Shown here one piece after another: positions 1 to 7,775 of a DNA stretch of 64,000 nucleotides. The position numbers and the translations under genes are program-made. Under the pieces are notes generated by a model. That model saw nothing but the letters and a program-made list of their open reading frames with translations. It did no database searches and was not told the DNA's origin. Positions within the stretch are counted from its first letter, which is position 1. Each line of letters begins with the position of its first letter. Origin of the DNA: QKTW01 sp052161885 (lineage in GTDB: Bacteria > Bacteroidota > Bacteroidia > Chitinophagales > Chitinophagaceae); assembly GCA_052161885.1 (NCBI GenBank), contig CP197396.1, positions 1,302,001 through 1,366,000 of the forward strand, read 5' to 3'.

Positions 1-386
1 CATTTTTGTTGATGATCAAAACTAAGTGACGCAGACAGCGCTGCATATTGATTAATAGCCGAAGAAGACAAATATAGCTGCGAATCGGACTTTCAAGTTG
101 CCAGGCCGGCATGGCCCGGGTTGATCCCCTTCCGCTACGACCCATTTTTAAATGTTACACCATTAAGCCGTCTTTACAGCAAAATTGAAGTAATATAAAC
201 AGACGTAACATTTTATGAACCGTCATTTATAGTTTCCAGGAAAACGAATGTCTGACCCGGGGATCATTTTGTCCGGCTCACGGCAATATTGATGGTTGCA
301 GGCATATACCGGTCTTACCTTTGTTCTGTCAAATGACCGCAATAACATCTGAAACAAAAAATTAACCATCAAAAAATCTGAAAATC
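1..386. other. Intergenic, no gene seen
   Basis: I see no coding region in the first 386 bases. The stretch is the upstream region of the secreted hydrolase that follows. No tRNA, repeat or clear promoter could be supported. Confidence 0.5.
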
Positions 387-1418
387 ATGAATCAGCATAG
401 AAACATCAGCCGCCTGCGTATCCTGACCGTCGTTGCTATAGCTTTCATAACCGTACAGCTAAGCGGATTAAATGCACTAAAAGCGCAAAGTAAAACAGGC
501 AATTACACACCCGCATCTTTTGATCACATCAAACAGATTAAAGCAGGACTGCTTGATATCGGCTATGCAGAAGCCGGCCCGGCAAACGGTCAGCCTGTTA
601 TCCTCCTGCACGGATGGCCTTATGATATTCAAAGTTATGCGGAAGTAGCACCGTTACTGGCCGCAAAAGGATTCAGGGTTATCGTCCCTTACCTGCGCGG
701 TTATGGCACCACCCGCTTTCTTTCTGCAGAAACGTTCCGTAACGGCCAGCAATCGGCACTTGCAGTAGACGTCATAGCATTGATGGATGCGCTGAAAATA
801 GACAAAGCCGTTATCGGCGGATTTGACTGGGGTGCGCGCACTGCGGATATCGTTGCAGCGCTGTGGCCGGAACGTTGCAAAGCCCTCGTTTCGGTAAGTG
901 GCTACCTCATCGGCAGTCAGCAGGCCAACAAAGCGCCGTTACCGCCCAAAGCAGAGCTGTCGTGGTGGTACCAGTTCTACTTTGCTACTGAGCGTGGCCG
1001 TATGGGTTACGATGCAAACCGCCGGGATTTTTCAAAGCTGATCTGGCAAACTGCTTCTCCGCTATGGCATTTCAGCGATGCAATCTTTGAGCAATCTGCT
1101 GCGGCGTTTGACAACCCCGATCATGTGGCTATTGTGATCCACAATTACCGGTGGCGTCTTGGTCTGGCCGAGGGCGAAGAAAGATATGACAGCCTTGAAA
1201 AGAAACTTGCCACCGCACCTGCTATTTATGTACCGGCTGTTACACTCGAGGGAGACGCCAATGGTGCACCTCATGCCGACCCATCTGCATACGCCGCTAA
1301 ATTTAAAGGTAAATATGCTCATCACACTATAAAGGGAGGTGTTGGCCATAACCTTCCGCAAGAAGCACCACAAAGCTTTGCCGACGCTGTTATTGAGGCT
1401 GCAGGCTACGCCAGATAA
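387..1418 (+). CDS. Secreted alpha/beta hydrolase, epoxide hydrolase-like
   Basis: A 343-residue alpha/beta-hydrolase-fold enzyme. Residues 1-34 are a basic N-terminus, a hydrophobic stretch and a cleavage-like end (ALKAQS), so export to the periplasm is likely. The oxyanion motif HGWP follows. The nucleophile elbow is GGFDWG with Asp147, which places it with epoxide hydrolases and haloalkane dehalogenases rather than serine esterases. The catalytic His is probably His321 in GGVGHN, and the acid lies near the EGDANGAP stretch. The substrate cannot be told from sequence. The gene stands alone, 84 bp before the LytS kinase on the same strand. Confidence 0.8.
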   Translation: MNQHRNISRLRILTVVAIAFITVQLSGLNALKAQSKTGNYTPASFDHIKQIKAGLLDIGYAEAGPANGQPVILLHGWPYDIQSYAEVAPLLAAKGFRVIVPYLRGYGTTRFLSAETFRNGQQSALAVDVIALMDALKIDKAVIGGFDWGARTADIVAALWPERCKALVSVSGYLIGSQQANKAPLPPKAELSWWYQFYFATERGRMGYDANRRDFSKLIWQTASPLWHFSDAIFEQSAAAFDNPDHVAIVIHNYRWRLGLAEGEERYDSLEKKLATAPAIYVPAVTLEGDANGAPHADPSAYAAKFKGKYAHHTIKGGVGHNLPQEAPQSFADAVIEAAGYAR

Positions 1419-1502
1419 ATCTTTAATACCCGATACAATTACCTGAATATCTTTGACCGCAGACTTTTGCAACACCGTTGAAGTCAAATTGATTTACTGC
1501 AC

Positions 1503-2522
1503 ATGAAAAAAACAGGCTTCAGGATATCCCATACTACGATCTGGGTCAGTTCTATATTTCTCGGGCTGTTATCCTCTGTTCCGCAAGTGGCTGCGCGTCA
1601 TTTTAATGTTGCAGAGGCAGCCGTCAATGCAGGTTTAACTGCTACGTTCGCACTGGTGATGTGGTATTTTAATATTTTCATCCTGTCTCGGAACGCAGGC
1701 AAATCCCGCAGGCAGAGCATATCTTATTCAAAGCTTTTAAGCACCTTGTTATTTGGCCTTGTCCTGATGCTGGGTCTTGCATGGATACAGCAACTCATTC
1801 TGTCCCATATAAACTTTGGCCCTACGATGCTGATGGTGGAAGTGCGCGGGATTCTAATTAACCTGGTGTTTTATATGTTCCTGAACATGCTGCAGCAGAA
1901 TTACGAGAACCAGCATGTGAACATAGAGCTGGAGCAGATTAAAAACGACAACCTTGGCGCGCAGTATGAATTGCTGAAACAGCAGGTAAATCCGCATTTT
2001 CTGTTCAACAGCCTGAACACTTTAAAAGCCATGGTGGAAAGCGGCGATGAGGATGCTGTTGATTTTATCATCAAGCTGTCTAATTTTTATCGGTATACAC
2101 TTGAAAGCCGCAAACTGGACCTGATACATGTCCGTGAAGAAATGGATATACTGAATGCGTACCTGTTTCTTCAAAAAGCCCGGTTTGATGAAGGCTTTAC
2201 ATTTACAACCACGCTTAGCGAAAAGACATTAAGCACGCTTATTCCGCCTTTTACATTGCAGTTGCTGGTCGAAAATTGCCTGAAGCACAACATTGTATCG
2301 CTGCAAAAACCATTACACATCAAGGTTTACGAAGATGACGATTCTATTGTTGTAGAGAACCAGGTTCAGCTAAAAACCGGCGAGACCGGCTCATTGGGTG
2401 TAGGACTCAAAAATATAGACCTTCGGTACTATCATCTGCTGAACAGGCATGCAGACATCATTAATGATCAAACTACTTTTAAAGTAAAACTTCCGGTTAT
2501 CCATGAATATCATCATCATTGA
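1503..2522 (+). CDS. LytS/YehU-type sensor histidine kinase
   Basis: A 339-residue inner-membrane sensor kinase. The N-terminal 130 residues hold about four hydrophobic segments and no recognisable extracellular sensor domain. The His_kinase family (PF06580) box is clear: QQVNPHFLFNSLN, with His165 as the expected phosphoacceptor. A C-terminal HATPase region follows, with a VENCLKHN N-box and a GVGLKN G-box. The 3' end overlaps the next gene by 20 bp, so kinase and regulator are very probably co-translated as a two-component pair. The signal sensed is unknown. Confidence 0.9.
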   Translation: MKKTGFRISHTTIWVSSIFLGLLSSVPQVAARHFNVAEAAVNAGLTATFALVMWYFNIFILSRNAGKSRRQSISYSKLLSTLLFGLVLMLGLAWIQQLILSHINFGPTMLMVEVRGILINLVFYMFLNMLQQNYENQHVNIELEQIKNDNLGAQYELLKQQVNPHFLFNSLNTLKAMVESGDEDAVDFIIKLSNFYRYTLESRKLDLIHVREEMDILNAYLFLQKARFDEGFTFTTTLSEKTLSTLIPPFTLQLLVENCLKHNIVSLQKPLHIKVYEDDDSIVVENQVQLKTGETGSLGVGLKNIDLRYYHLLNRHADIINDQTTFKVKLPVIHEYHHH

Positions 2523-3264
2523 AGACGAGCTGAAGACAGCCAAATCGCTGGAAAATATGATCCTGGCCATTAAGCCGGAAGCAAAAATAACCGGACAATA
2601 TCAAAGTGTGGAAAGCTCTGTGGAAGCTCTGTCGGAAGGTCATCAGCCGGACCTGATATTTATGGATATTCAATTGTCGGATGGCCTTTGCTTCGAGATC
2701 TTTAAGTTTGTAAAAATCACCTGCCCGGTGGTTTTCTGCACTGCATACGACGAATACTCTCTTGAGGCATTTAAAAACAACGGTGTGGACTATATACTCA
2801 AGCCGTTTTCGAAAAACGATATTAAGGATGCACTGAAAAAAGTAGACGAGCTTAAGAATTTTTTCCAGCAAAAGACAATGCCCGATCTTGAGAGCCTGTT
2901 ATCAAAGCTGAGTCCGTCTGGCGGGAAGACAAGTTTCCTGGTTTTTAAAAATCAAAAATATACCACTGTACATACAGACAACATTGCCTTCTTTTACATT
3001 GATCATGATGCTACAATCATAATGACTTTTGATAAGCAGAAATATGATGTCAGCCAGTCGCTCGACCAGATTGCAAATGCCGTTTCCCAAAAACAGTTTT
3101 TCCGTGTGAACCGCCAATATTTAGTCAATTTTAAGGCTATTAAAGAAGTAGAACATTATTTCCTTCGCAAATTGTTTGTAAGACTGGTGATTGAAACACC
3201 CGACAAATTGCTTATCAATAAAGAGAAATCACGAAACTTTCTGGCCTGGATGGAAGACAGGTAA
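2503..3264 (+). CDS. LytTR-family response regulator
   Basis: A 253-residue DNA-binding response regulator and the partner of the overlapping LytS-type kinase. The receiver domain (about residues 1-120) has the acidic pocket IIEDE, phosphoacceptor Asp55 in FMDIQL, the CTAYDEYS switch region and the conserved Lys in YILKPF. The C-terminal LytTR domain (about 145-250) shows the typical FFRVNRQYLVN stretch. It ends just before a strong hairpin terminator. Its targets are unknown. Confidence 0.9.
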   Translation: MNIIIIEDELKTAKSLENMILAIKPEAKITGQYQSVESSVEALSEGHQPDLIFMDIQLSDGLCFEIFKFVKITCPVVFCTAYDEYSLEAFKNNGVDYILKPFSKNDIKDALKKVDELKNFFQQKTMPDLESLLSKLSPSGGKTSFLVFKNQKYTTVHTDNIAFFYIDHDATIIMTFDKQKYDVSQSLDQIANAVSQKQFFRVNRQYLVNFKAIKEVEHYFLRKLFVRLVIETPDKLLINKEKSRNFLAWMEDR

Positions 3265-3268
3265 AACG

Positions 3269-3292
3269 AAACCCGCTCTGAAAGCGGGTTTT
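3269..3292 (+). terminator. Intrinsic terminator after LytTR regulator
   Basis: A short inverted repeat (AACCCGCT / AGCGGGTT) followed by a T-run lies 5 bp after the stop of the response regulator. It closes the two-component operon. Confidence 0.75.
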
Positions 3293-3378
3293 AAATTTAC
3301 CTCCGGAAGGTTTTTTTATCAATATCGAGGGAAATAAAAAAAACTCCGGCGGCATCGCAGGCTTGATGAAGTGACGCC

Positions 3379-3520
3379 AAATGCGCGTATACCGCAATAT
3401 GCTAAACTGCTGTTTTAACACAATGTATTTATACAAAACGTATATTGCGCGTTGTTTTTACAGCCGGTTGATAAACAAAGCTCTTTGAAATAATATTTAA
3501 CCGGATTAATAAAATAACGA
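3379..3520. repeat. Diverged intergenic element, copy A
   Basis: This non-coding stretch resembles 10239-10380. The best-matching part, 3434-3482 against 10291-10339, agrees at 35 of 49 ungapped positions by my count. It includes a shared GTTRTTTTTACA core and a GATAxAxAAAGC end. Upstream, both copies have an AAATGCG..TATA..CGC string. Function unknown. Copy B lies next to a decayed integrase and the cassette array, so this may be a relic of a regulatory or recombination region. Confidence 0.5.
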
Positions 3521-3618
3521 TGAATTGCAAGCATTGGATCCAACGGGGAAAACCCGCAAAAATTGACGCTTGTTTCGTCTCCCAAAATGATTTTTAACCT
3601 TGAACAAAATATAATCGT

Positions 3619-4026
3619 ATGAAAAAACTATTGACGCTCGCTGTCGTTCTGGCCGGCACTGTATTGGCAAAAGCACAGACCATCGAATCGGGAAGCCACA
3701 GCACAACGGGCTACATCAAATCAGACGGAACGATTGAAAACAGTAGTCATTCCACTGCCGGTTACATCAAGTCCGACGGAACGATCGAGAATAGAAGCCA
3801 CTCAACAATCGGCTATGTAAAAAGTAATGGTACCATAGAAAACGGCAGCCATTCTACCGTAGGTTATCTTAAAACAGACGGAACAGTAGAAAACGGCAGT
3901 CATTCAACTATTGGTTACATCAAAGACGATGGAACAGTAGAAAACAGTAGTCATGGCACTATTGGCTATGCCAGAGGAGTAAAAAAGGAGTGGGCAGCGG
4001 TAGTTTATTTCTTCTTTAAATTTTAA
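3619..4026 (+). CDS. Small secreted protein of six 17-residue repeats
   Basis: A 135-residue protein with a signal peptide (residues 1-20, ending LAKAQ). Six tandem 17-residue repeats occupy roughly residues 22-122, with consensus [IV]EN(x)SHST(x)GY(x)K(x)DGT. Each corresponds to a 51-bp DNA repeat. A short tail, KKEWAAVVYFFF, is hydrophobic and aromatic. Proteins of this pattern are common in Bacteroidota and have been named 5-fold beta-flower proteins; the name is from memory. No catalytic motif is visible. Function is unknown, but a surface or periplasmic structural role is plausible. Repeat number may vary between strains. Confidence 0.75.
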   Translation: MKKLLTLAVVLAGTVLAKAQTIESGSHSTTGYIKSDGTIENSSHSTAGYIKSDGTIENRSHSTIGYVKSNGTIENGSHSTVGYLKTDGTVENGSHSTIGYIKDDGTVENSSHGTIGYARGVKKEWAAVVYFFFKF

Positions 4027-4412
4027 CCGGGTATGCTTTTTTATACAACGCCGGAAAAATAATTGAGTACTTGTCCAAACGCGGAGCCCAAAGCCATTAT
4101 CAGTAAGCAGTAGTATTATTTTTTGCTAAAATTTCCCGATAAAAGCTACAGGATTCGAACTGCAACAAACACTTTACTGTTGCGAATTGCCACGTTCTAT
4201 AAATTAAAAAAAGAAAACTTATTTTAAACTATAAACCCACGCTGAGCGTGGGTTTATAGTTTAAACAGTAAAGGTCAGGATGATGGGACAGGTTTCTTAT
4301 TGATAAAAAATTTGCTTGAAATTCAGGCCTTCGGGTAACATCCCTGAAACTATGTGATGTCAGGTTATAAATGTAATGTGACAAGCACAGCCAACCCATA
4401 GTCACGGAGAAT
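4027..4412. other. Intergenic with perfect hairpin and tRNA-tail-like sequence
   Basis: No gene is supported here. The stretch holds a 37-bp perfect palindrome (4226-4262), a short sequence matching the 3' tail of tRNA-Pro (about 4263-4286), and an isolated T-loop-like GATTCGAAC at about 4152 that does not fold as a tRNA. Confidence 0.6.
4226..4262. terminator. Perfect 17-bp-arm hairpin, bidirectional terminator-like
   Basis: Two perfectly complementary 17-bp arms flank a 3-base TGA loop, with A/T runs on both sides. It could end transcription in either direction, including the minus-strand SDR operon. Loop and arm core match the tRNA-Pro terminator at 15943-15965, where ACCC(A/G)CGC TGA GCG(T/C)GGGT is shared, so the two are related copies. 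Confidence 0.75.
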
Positions 4413-5171
4413 CTAAAAACCATACATACCGCCGGAAACGGAAATCTGTTCCCCCGTAATCCAGGCAGCGTCATCGGAGGCCAGGAACACGACCGCTTTA
4501 GCAATATCCCCGGGTTGTCCTCTACGTCCAAGCGGTGTTTTTTCAACAAACATTTTTTCGTAATCACTGCCGGCAGTAACGCCCGCGCTGGCCGCCCCTT
4601 CCGTATCAGTAGCGCCAGGCAAAACAGAGTTGATGCGGACGTTTTTTGAACCCAGTTCCTTCGACAAGGCAATGGTGAAAGCATCCAGTGCTGCCTTGGT
4701 TGAAGAATACAGGGAAGCATTCGGTAGCGGGTATTTACTGGCACCCGAACTGATATTGATAATGTTGCCACCCTTATCGCCAAAAAGCTTCAGAGCCGCC
4801 TGAATGGTCAATACCGGCCCTAACACATTTACGTTGAAACTTTGATGAAAAGCTGCTTCTGAAATTTGCTCAATAGGTGCATAACCCTGGGCAACCGCGT
4901 TGTTCACCAGAATATCCAGGGTTCCGAAGACGCTTTTCGTTTCTTCAAATAAACGGGTGACATCGGCTTCTTTCGAGACATCAGCCTGCACCGCAATAGC
5001 TGTGCCGCCATTGTCGGTGATGGTTTTTACCACATTATCTGCACGCTCTTTACTGGAGGCGTAATTGACAACTACTTTTGCGCCTGCTGCTGCAAAATGT
5101 TTGGCGATAGAAGCGCCGATCCCTTGGGAAGCGCCGGTAACGATCGCCACTTTGTCTGCTAATTGATTCAT
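4413..5171 (-). CDS. SDR family oxidoreductase (FabG-like)
   Basis: A 252-residue classical short-chain dehydrogenase. The NAD(P)-binding glycine motif TGASQGIG is at residues 12-19, an NNA motif follows, and the catalytic pair is in YSSTK (YxxxK). The C-terminal GEQISVSGGM is typical of the family. Length is normal. It is the last gene of a minus-strand run (5863-6615, 5199-5825, 4413-5171) with gaps of 37 and 27 bp, likely one operon downstream of a Crp/Fnr regulator. The substrate cannot be assigned; fatty-acid FabG is less likely than detoxification or secondary metabolism in this context. Confidence 0.85.
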   Translation of the reverse strand: MNQLADKVAIVTGASQGIGASIAKHFAAAGAKVVVNYASSKERADNVVKTITDNGGTAIAVQADVSKEADVTRLFEETKSVFGTLDILVNNAVAQGYAPIEQISEAAFHQSFNVNVLGPVLTIQAALKLFGDKGGNIINISSGASKYPLPNASLYSSTKAALDAFTIALSKELGSKNVRINSVLPGATDTEGAASAGVTAGSDYEKMFVEKTPLGRRGQPGDIAKAVVFLASDDAAWITGEQISVSGGMYGF

Positions 5172-5198
5172 GATTTTTACAATTAAATATTTTTGATT

Positions 5199-5825
5199 TT
5201 AGCGGTCAAACTTGACCATATCCTGAAAAATAAGTTTACCCCAACTATTGCCGCGTGCCTGCACCAACAGACCGCCATCGGATAGGCCGCCCAGTTTGAC
5301 GGGTGCAAAACCGAGATTTTCTGCCAGCGAAGCGATTTTCGCTGTTGCATCATTATCATCGCCCGCCAGGAACACCACTCTCCTGCCGCCATTGGCCTTC
5401 GGGTCCTGCGCAAGTATGGCGGCACCCAGGTGATTAAAACCTTTGACCAGTTTGGCGCCAGTGAATGCTTGTGCAACAACCCAGGAAGAGGGTTGCCCAT
5501 TCAGTTGTTCCGAAGGCACGCCATAGGCATTGGTTACATCGATAATAATTTTCCCCTGCCAGTCAGGCAGCGCTTTTGCGACCTCCGGGTGTGACTCAAA
5601 ATGCACAGCTAAAAAGATGACATCTGCCTTTATGGCCTCTGCCAGCGTTGCAGGAATAATTTCCGGCCCGATAGCAGCTGCGTCAGCCGCGAAGCTTTTC
5701 GGATCGCGTGTCGTGGCTACGGATACATTGATGCTGTTCCTGGCAAACGCGTTAGCCAGTGCCTGTCCGATTTTGCCGAAGCCGATAATGGCATAGCTTT
5801 CGGATATCTCTTTTAATTCAGTCAT
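5199..5825 (-). CDS. NAD(P)-binding F420-oxidoreductase-like protein
   Basis: A 208-residue protein with an N-terminal Rossmann motif, IIGFGKIGQAL (about residues 13-23). It then has the VIFLAVH and IIIDVTNAYG strands typical of the F420-dependent NADP oxidoreductase-like family (PF03807). Members in organisms without F420 are usually called NADPH-dependent F420 reductase-like or DUF2000-type dinucleotide-binding proteins. It is the middle gene of the SDR operon and may share a redox substrate with the flanking SDRs. Whether F420 is used is unknown; Bacteroidota usually lack it. Confidence 0.75.
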   Translation of the reverse strand: MTELKEISESYAIIGFGKIGQALANAFARNSINVSVATTRDPKSFAADAAAIGPEIIPATLAEAIKADVIFLAVHFESHPEVAKALPDWQGKIIIDVTNAYGVPSEQLNGQPSSWVVAQAFTGAKLVKGFNHLGAAILAQDPKANGGRRVVFLAGDDNDATAKIASLAENLGFAPVKLGGLSDGGLLVQARGNSWGKLIFQDMVKFDR

Positions 5826-5862
5826 TTTGAAAGTTCTTTTGTTGTTAACTATCTGTAGCGGG

Positions 5863-6615
5863 TTATTTGGCCAGATAGCTCATACCGCCATCCACAAGGA
5901 GTTCCGCACCAAGCATGAAAGAAGAATCGTCTGAAGCCAGGAACACTGCTGTTTTACCAATGTCGGATGGATGTCCGATCCTTCCTGTCGGCATTTGACT
6001 CGCGAAATGTTTTTTGACGCTTTCAATTTGCTCTGCGGGAATAAACTTGTCGAAAGCCGGAGTATCTGTCGTGCCGGGTGTGATCACATTGGCCCTTATC
6101 TTCCGGTCTAAAAGGTCGCTTGAAAACCCTTTGGCCAAATAGATGATGGCTGCTTTTGCTGCACCATACAACGTAAATGAAGGATAGGCCCGGTGGGCTG
6201 CATTGGACCCGATCAAAATAACCGAGCCGCCATCATTCATAAAGGGCAATGCCTTTTGAACAGTGAAGTAAACACTCTTTAAGTTCAGATTAATAGCCTG
6301 GTCAAACTCAGCTTCGCTGAAGGTCGCAACAGTTCCTGCAGCACCGCCACCCGCATTGGCTACTATGATATCTATTTTACCAAACTTATCAGATGTTTCC
6401 TTAAAAACCCGTTCCAGGTCGGCAAGGTTGGTGACATCAGCATTGATAGCTATAAAATTTTCTCCAAGCCGGGCCACAGCGTTGTCCAATGTACTTTGAT
6501 TCCTGCCGACGATAGCGCCGACAGCGCCTTCATTTTTAAATGCCTCGGCGATACCAAAACCGATGCCGCTGTTCCCTCCTGTTATTACAGCAACTTTATG
6601 ATTTAATTTATCCAT
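5863..6615 (-). CDS. SDR family oxidoreductase
   Basis: A 250-residue classical SDR. I take the ATG at 6615 (MDKLNHK), preceded by an AGGA-like site, over an upstream in-frame ATG at 6693 that would add 26 residues with no family similarity. Motifs: TGGNSGIG at the N-terminus, NAGGG, and catalytic YGAAK. The C-terminal ELLVDGGM is typical. It is the first gene of the three-gene minus-strand run and lies 169 bp downstream of the Crp/Fnr regulator. A TTGAC-N4-GTCAA palindrome sits 79 bp upstream of its start. Confidence 0.85.
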   Translation of the reverse strand: MDKLNHKVAVITGGNSGIGFGIAEAFKNEGAVGAIVGRNQSTLDNAVARLGENFIAINADVTNLADLERVFKETSDKFGKIDIIVANAGGGAAGTVATFSEAEFDQAINLNLKSVYFTVQKALPFMNDGGSVILIGSNAAHRAYPSFTLYGAAKAAIIYLAKGFSSDLLDRKIRANVITPGTTDTPAFDKFIPAEQIESVKKHFASQMPTGRIGHPSDIGKTAVFLASDDSSFMLGAELLVDGGMSYLAK

Positions 6616-6693
6616 GATCCTGATCTTCGTATGTATTACACAAAGGTCTCCCTCTTTAACGGATCGTGGGTTGACATGGATCATTAAATACAC

Positions 6694-6707
6694 TTGACAA
6701 ATGTCAA
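6694..6707. promoter_or_regulatory. FNR-like palindrome, candidate operator
   Basis: TTGACAAATGTCAA is an inverted repeat with 5-4-5 spacing, as in FNR/CRP boxes (TTGAT-N4-ATCAA). It lies between the Crp/Fnr regulator gene and the first SDR gene, 79 bp upstream of the SDR start. It is a good candidate target of the adjacent regulator. The palindrome is directly visible; binding is inferred. Confidence 0.55.
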
Positions 6708-6784
6708 TGCCGGCAATTGATATAAATCAATTACACTTGATAAGTAGCTGCAAAACAGATTATAAAATTATCGCCGGAGCGGCA

Positions 6785-7372
6785 TTATTTTAAGGCGTTC
6801 TTCCTGATCCTGCTTAAAGTCTCCGGGCTGATACCCAAATAGGAAGCGATCATATTTTGTGGAAACCGCTTTAAAAAATGAGGATAAGTGCTGATCAGAT
6901 CGGCATAACGCTCTTCAGCAGTATAACTGATGGCGGCCTGCAATCTCTTTTGATTCGCTATCGCGTAGTTTTGCTTGATCGCCTCCTGCATGGCTACAAA
7001 GGCCGGGATGGATAAAAAGAATTCTTCCACCTGCGCATTGGTAACTTGTAATAGTTCAAGATTCTCCAGCGCTTCTATATTATAATGGCTTGGCGTTAAG
7101 TGAAAATAACTTTCAAAATCTGCCAGCCACCAATTTTCCACACTTAATTTCAGGATATGCTCATTGCCTTTTTCATCTACCCAGTACGTCCGGGCAGACC
7201 CTTTCACAATAAACCCGGTATATCTGCATACATCCCCTTCCTGCAAAAAGTATTGTCGTTTCCGAAGTCTTTTGGGTTTTAAATGTGCCCTGAACACCTG
7301 TTTATCCTGCTCGGTAAGCATTATTCCGGATAAGCTTTGGATGTAGTCAAAAAACACTTCAAAATCGGACAT
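6785..7372 (-). CDS. Crp/Fnr family transcriptional regulator
   Basis: A 195-residue regulator. The N-terminal cyclic-nucleotide-binding-like fold spans about residues 25-115 (RQYFLQEGDVCRYTGFIVKG). The C-terminal helix-turn-helix is short and typical of Bacteroidota members, with IASYLGISPETLSRIR as recognition region. There is no cysteine cluster of the FNR iron-sulfur type. It lies on the same strand as, and upstream of, the SDR operon, so it probably controls that operon and perhaps itself. The ligand is unknown. Confidence 0.85.
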   Translation of the reverse strand: MSDFEVFFDYIQSLSGIMLTEQDKQVFRAHLKPKRLRKRQYFLQEGDVCRYTGFIVKGSARTYWVDEKGNEHILKLSVENWWLADFESYFHLTPSHYNIEALENLELLQVTNAQVEEFFLSIPAFVAMQEAIKQNYAIANQKRLQAAISYTAEERYADLISTYPHFLKRFPQNMIASYLGISPETLSRIRKNALK

Positions 7373-7775
7373 GGCGCAACGATCAAATAATTTGCAATCA
7401 ATGAAGATACGGTTTTTTGAAAAACCTTTTTCCGATAAGGGAAACAGGACATCTCAGGAGTTGGCACTTGTCCGCCAAATGTACATCCCCTTTTAGCGTA
7501 ACAATGGAAATAAGTACGATATGTTCTGCAATCGATCCCTAACAACAAAAATTTGATCTATAACAAAGCCAGGTATACTTGAGCATCTGAGCTACGCGCT
7601 TTGTAATTCGCTTTTTGTGTTCTGGAAAATGTTCACTTTTTTCCCGTTCCCTGTATCAATTCCGCATTTCACATACAGACTTGATCTCTTTGATGTATCG
7701 TCGAAATTCTCAATAAAAGAACGGATAGATTTATAGCACACATTTCATTATTCCAATCTTTAAAAAGCAAAAAGA
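7373..7775. other. Divergent intergenic region
   Basis: This 403-bp region between the Crp/Fnr regulator (minus) and the GH16 gene (plus) should hold promoters for both. I see no ORF, tRNA or strong hairpin, and no convincing Bacteroidota -33/-7 pair. Confidence 0.5.

Noticed and set aside
3215..3436. 73-codon minus-strand ORF, possible second recombinase remnant
   Set aside because: It shares only the non-coding copy-A element with 10.2 kb; no arm-domain residues (RWSxxxKxWYVP) appear.
4140..4200. tRNA-like fragment with GATTCGAAC T-loop
   Set aside because: On the minus strand the T-stem does not pair with a 7-base loop, and no acceptor or anticodon stem can be built. At most a degraded remnant.
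4229..4783. 184-codon ORF antisense-frame to the SDR at 4413-5171
   Set aside because: It is in another frame of a well-supported SDR gene and shows no domain pattern.
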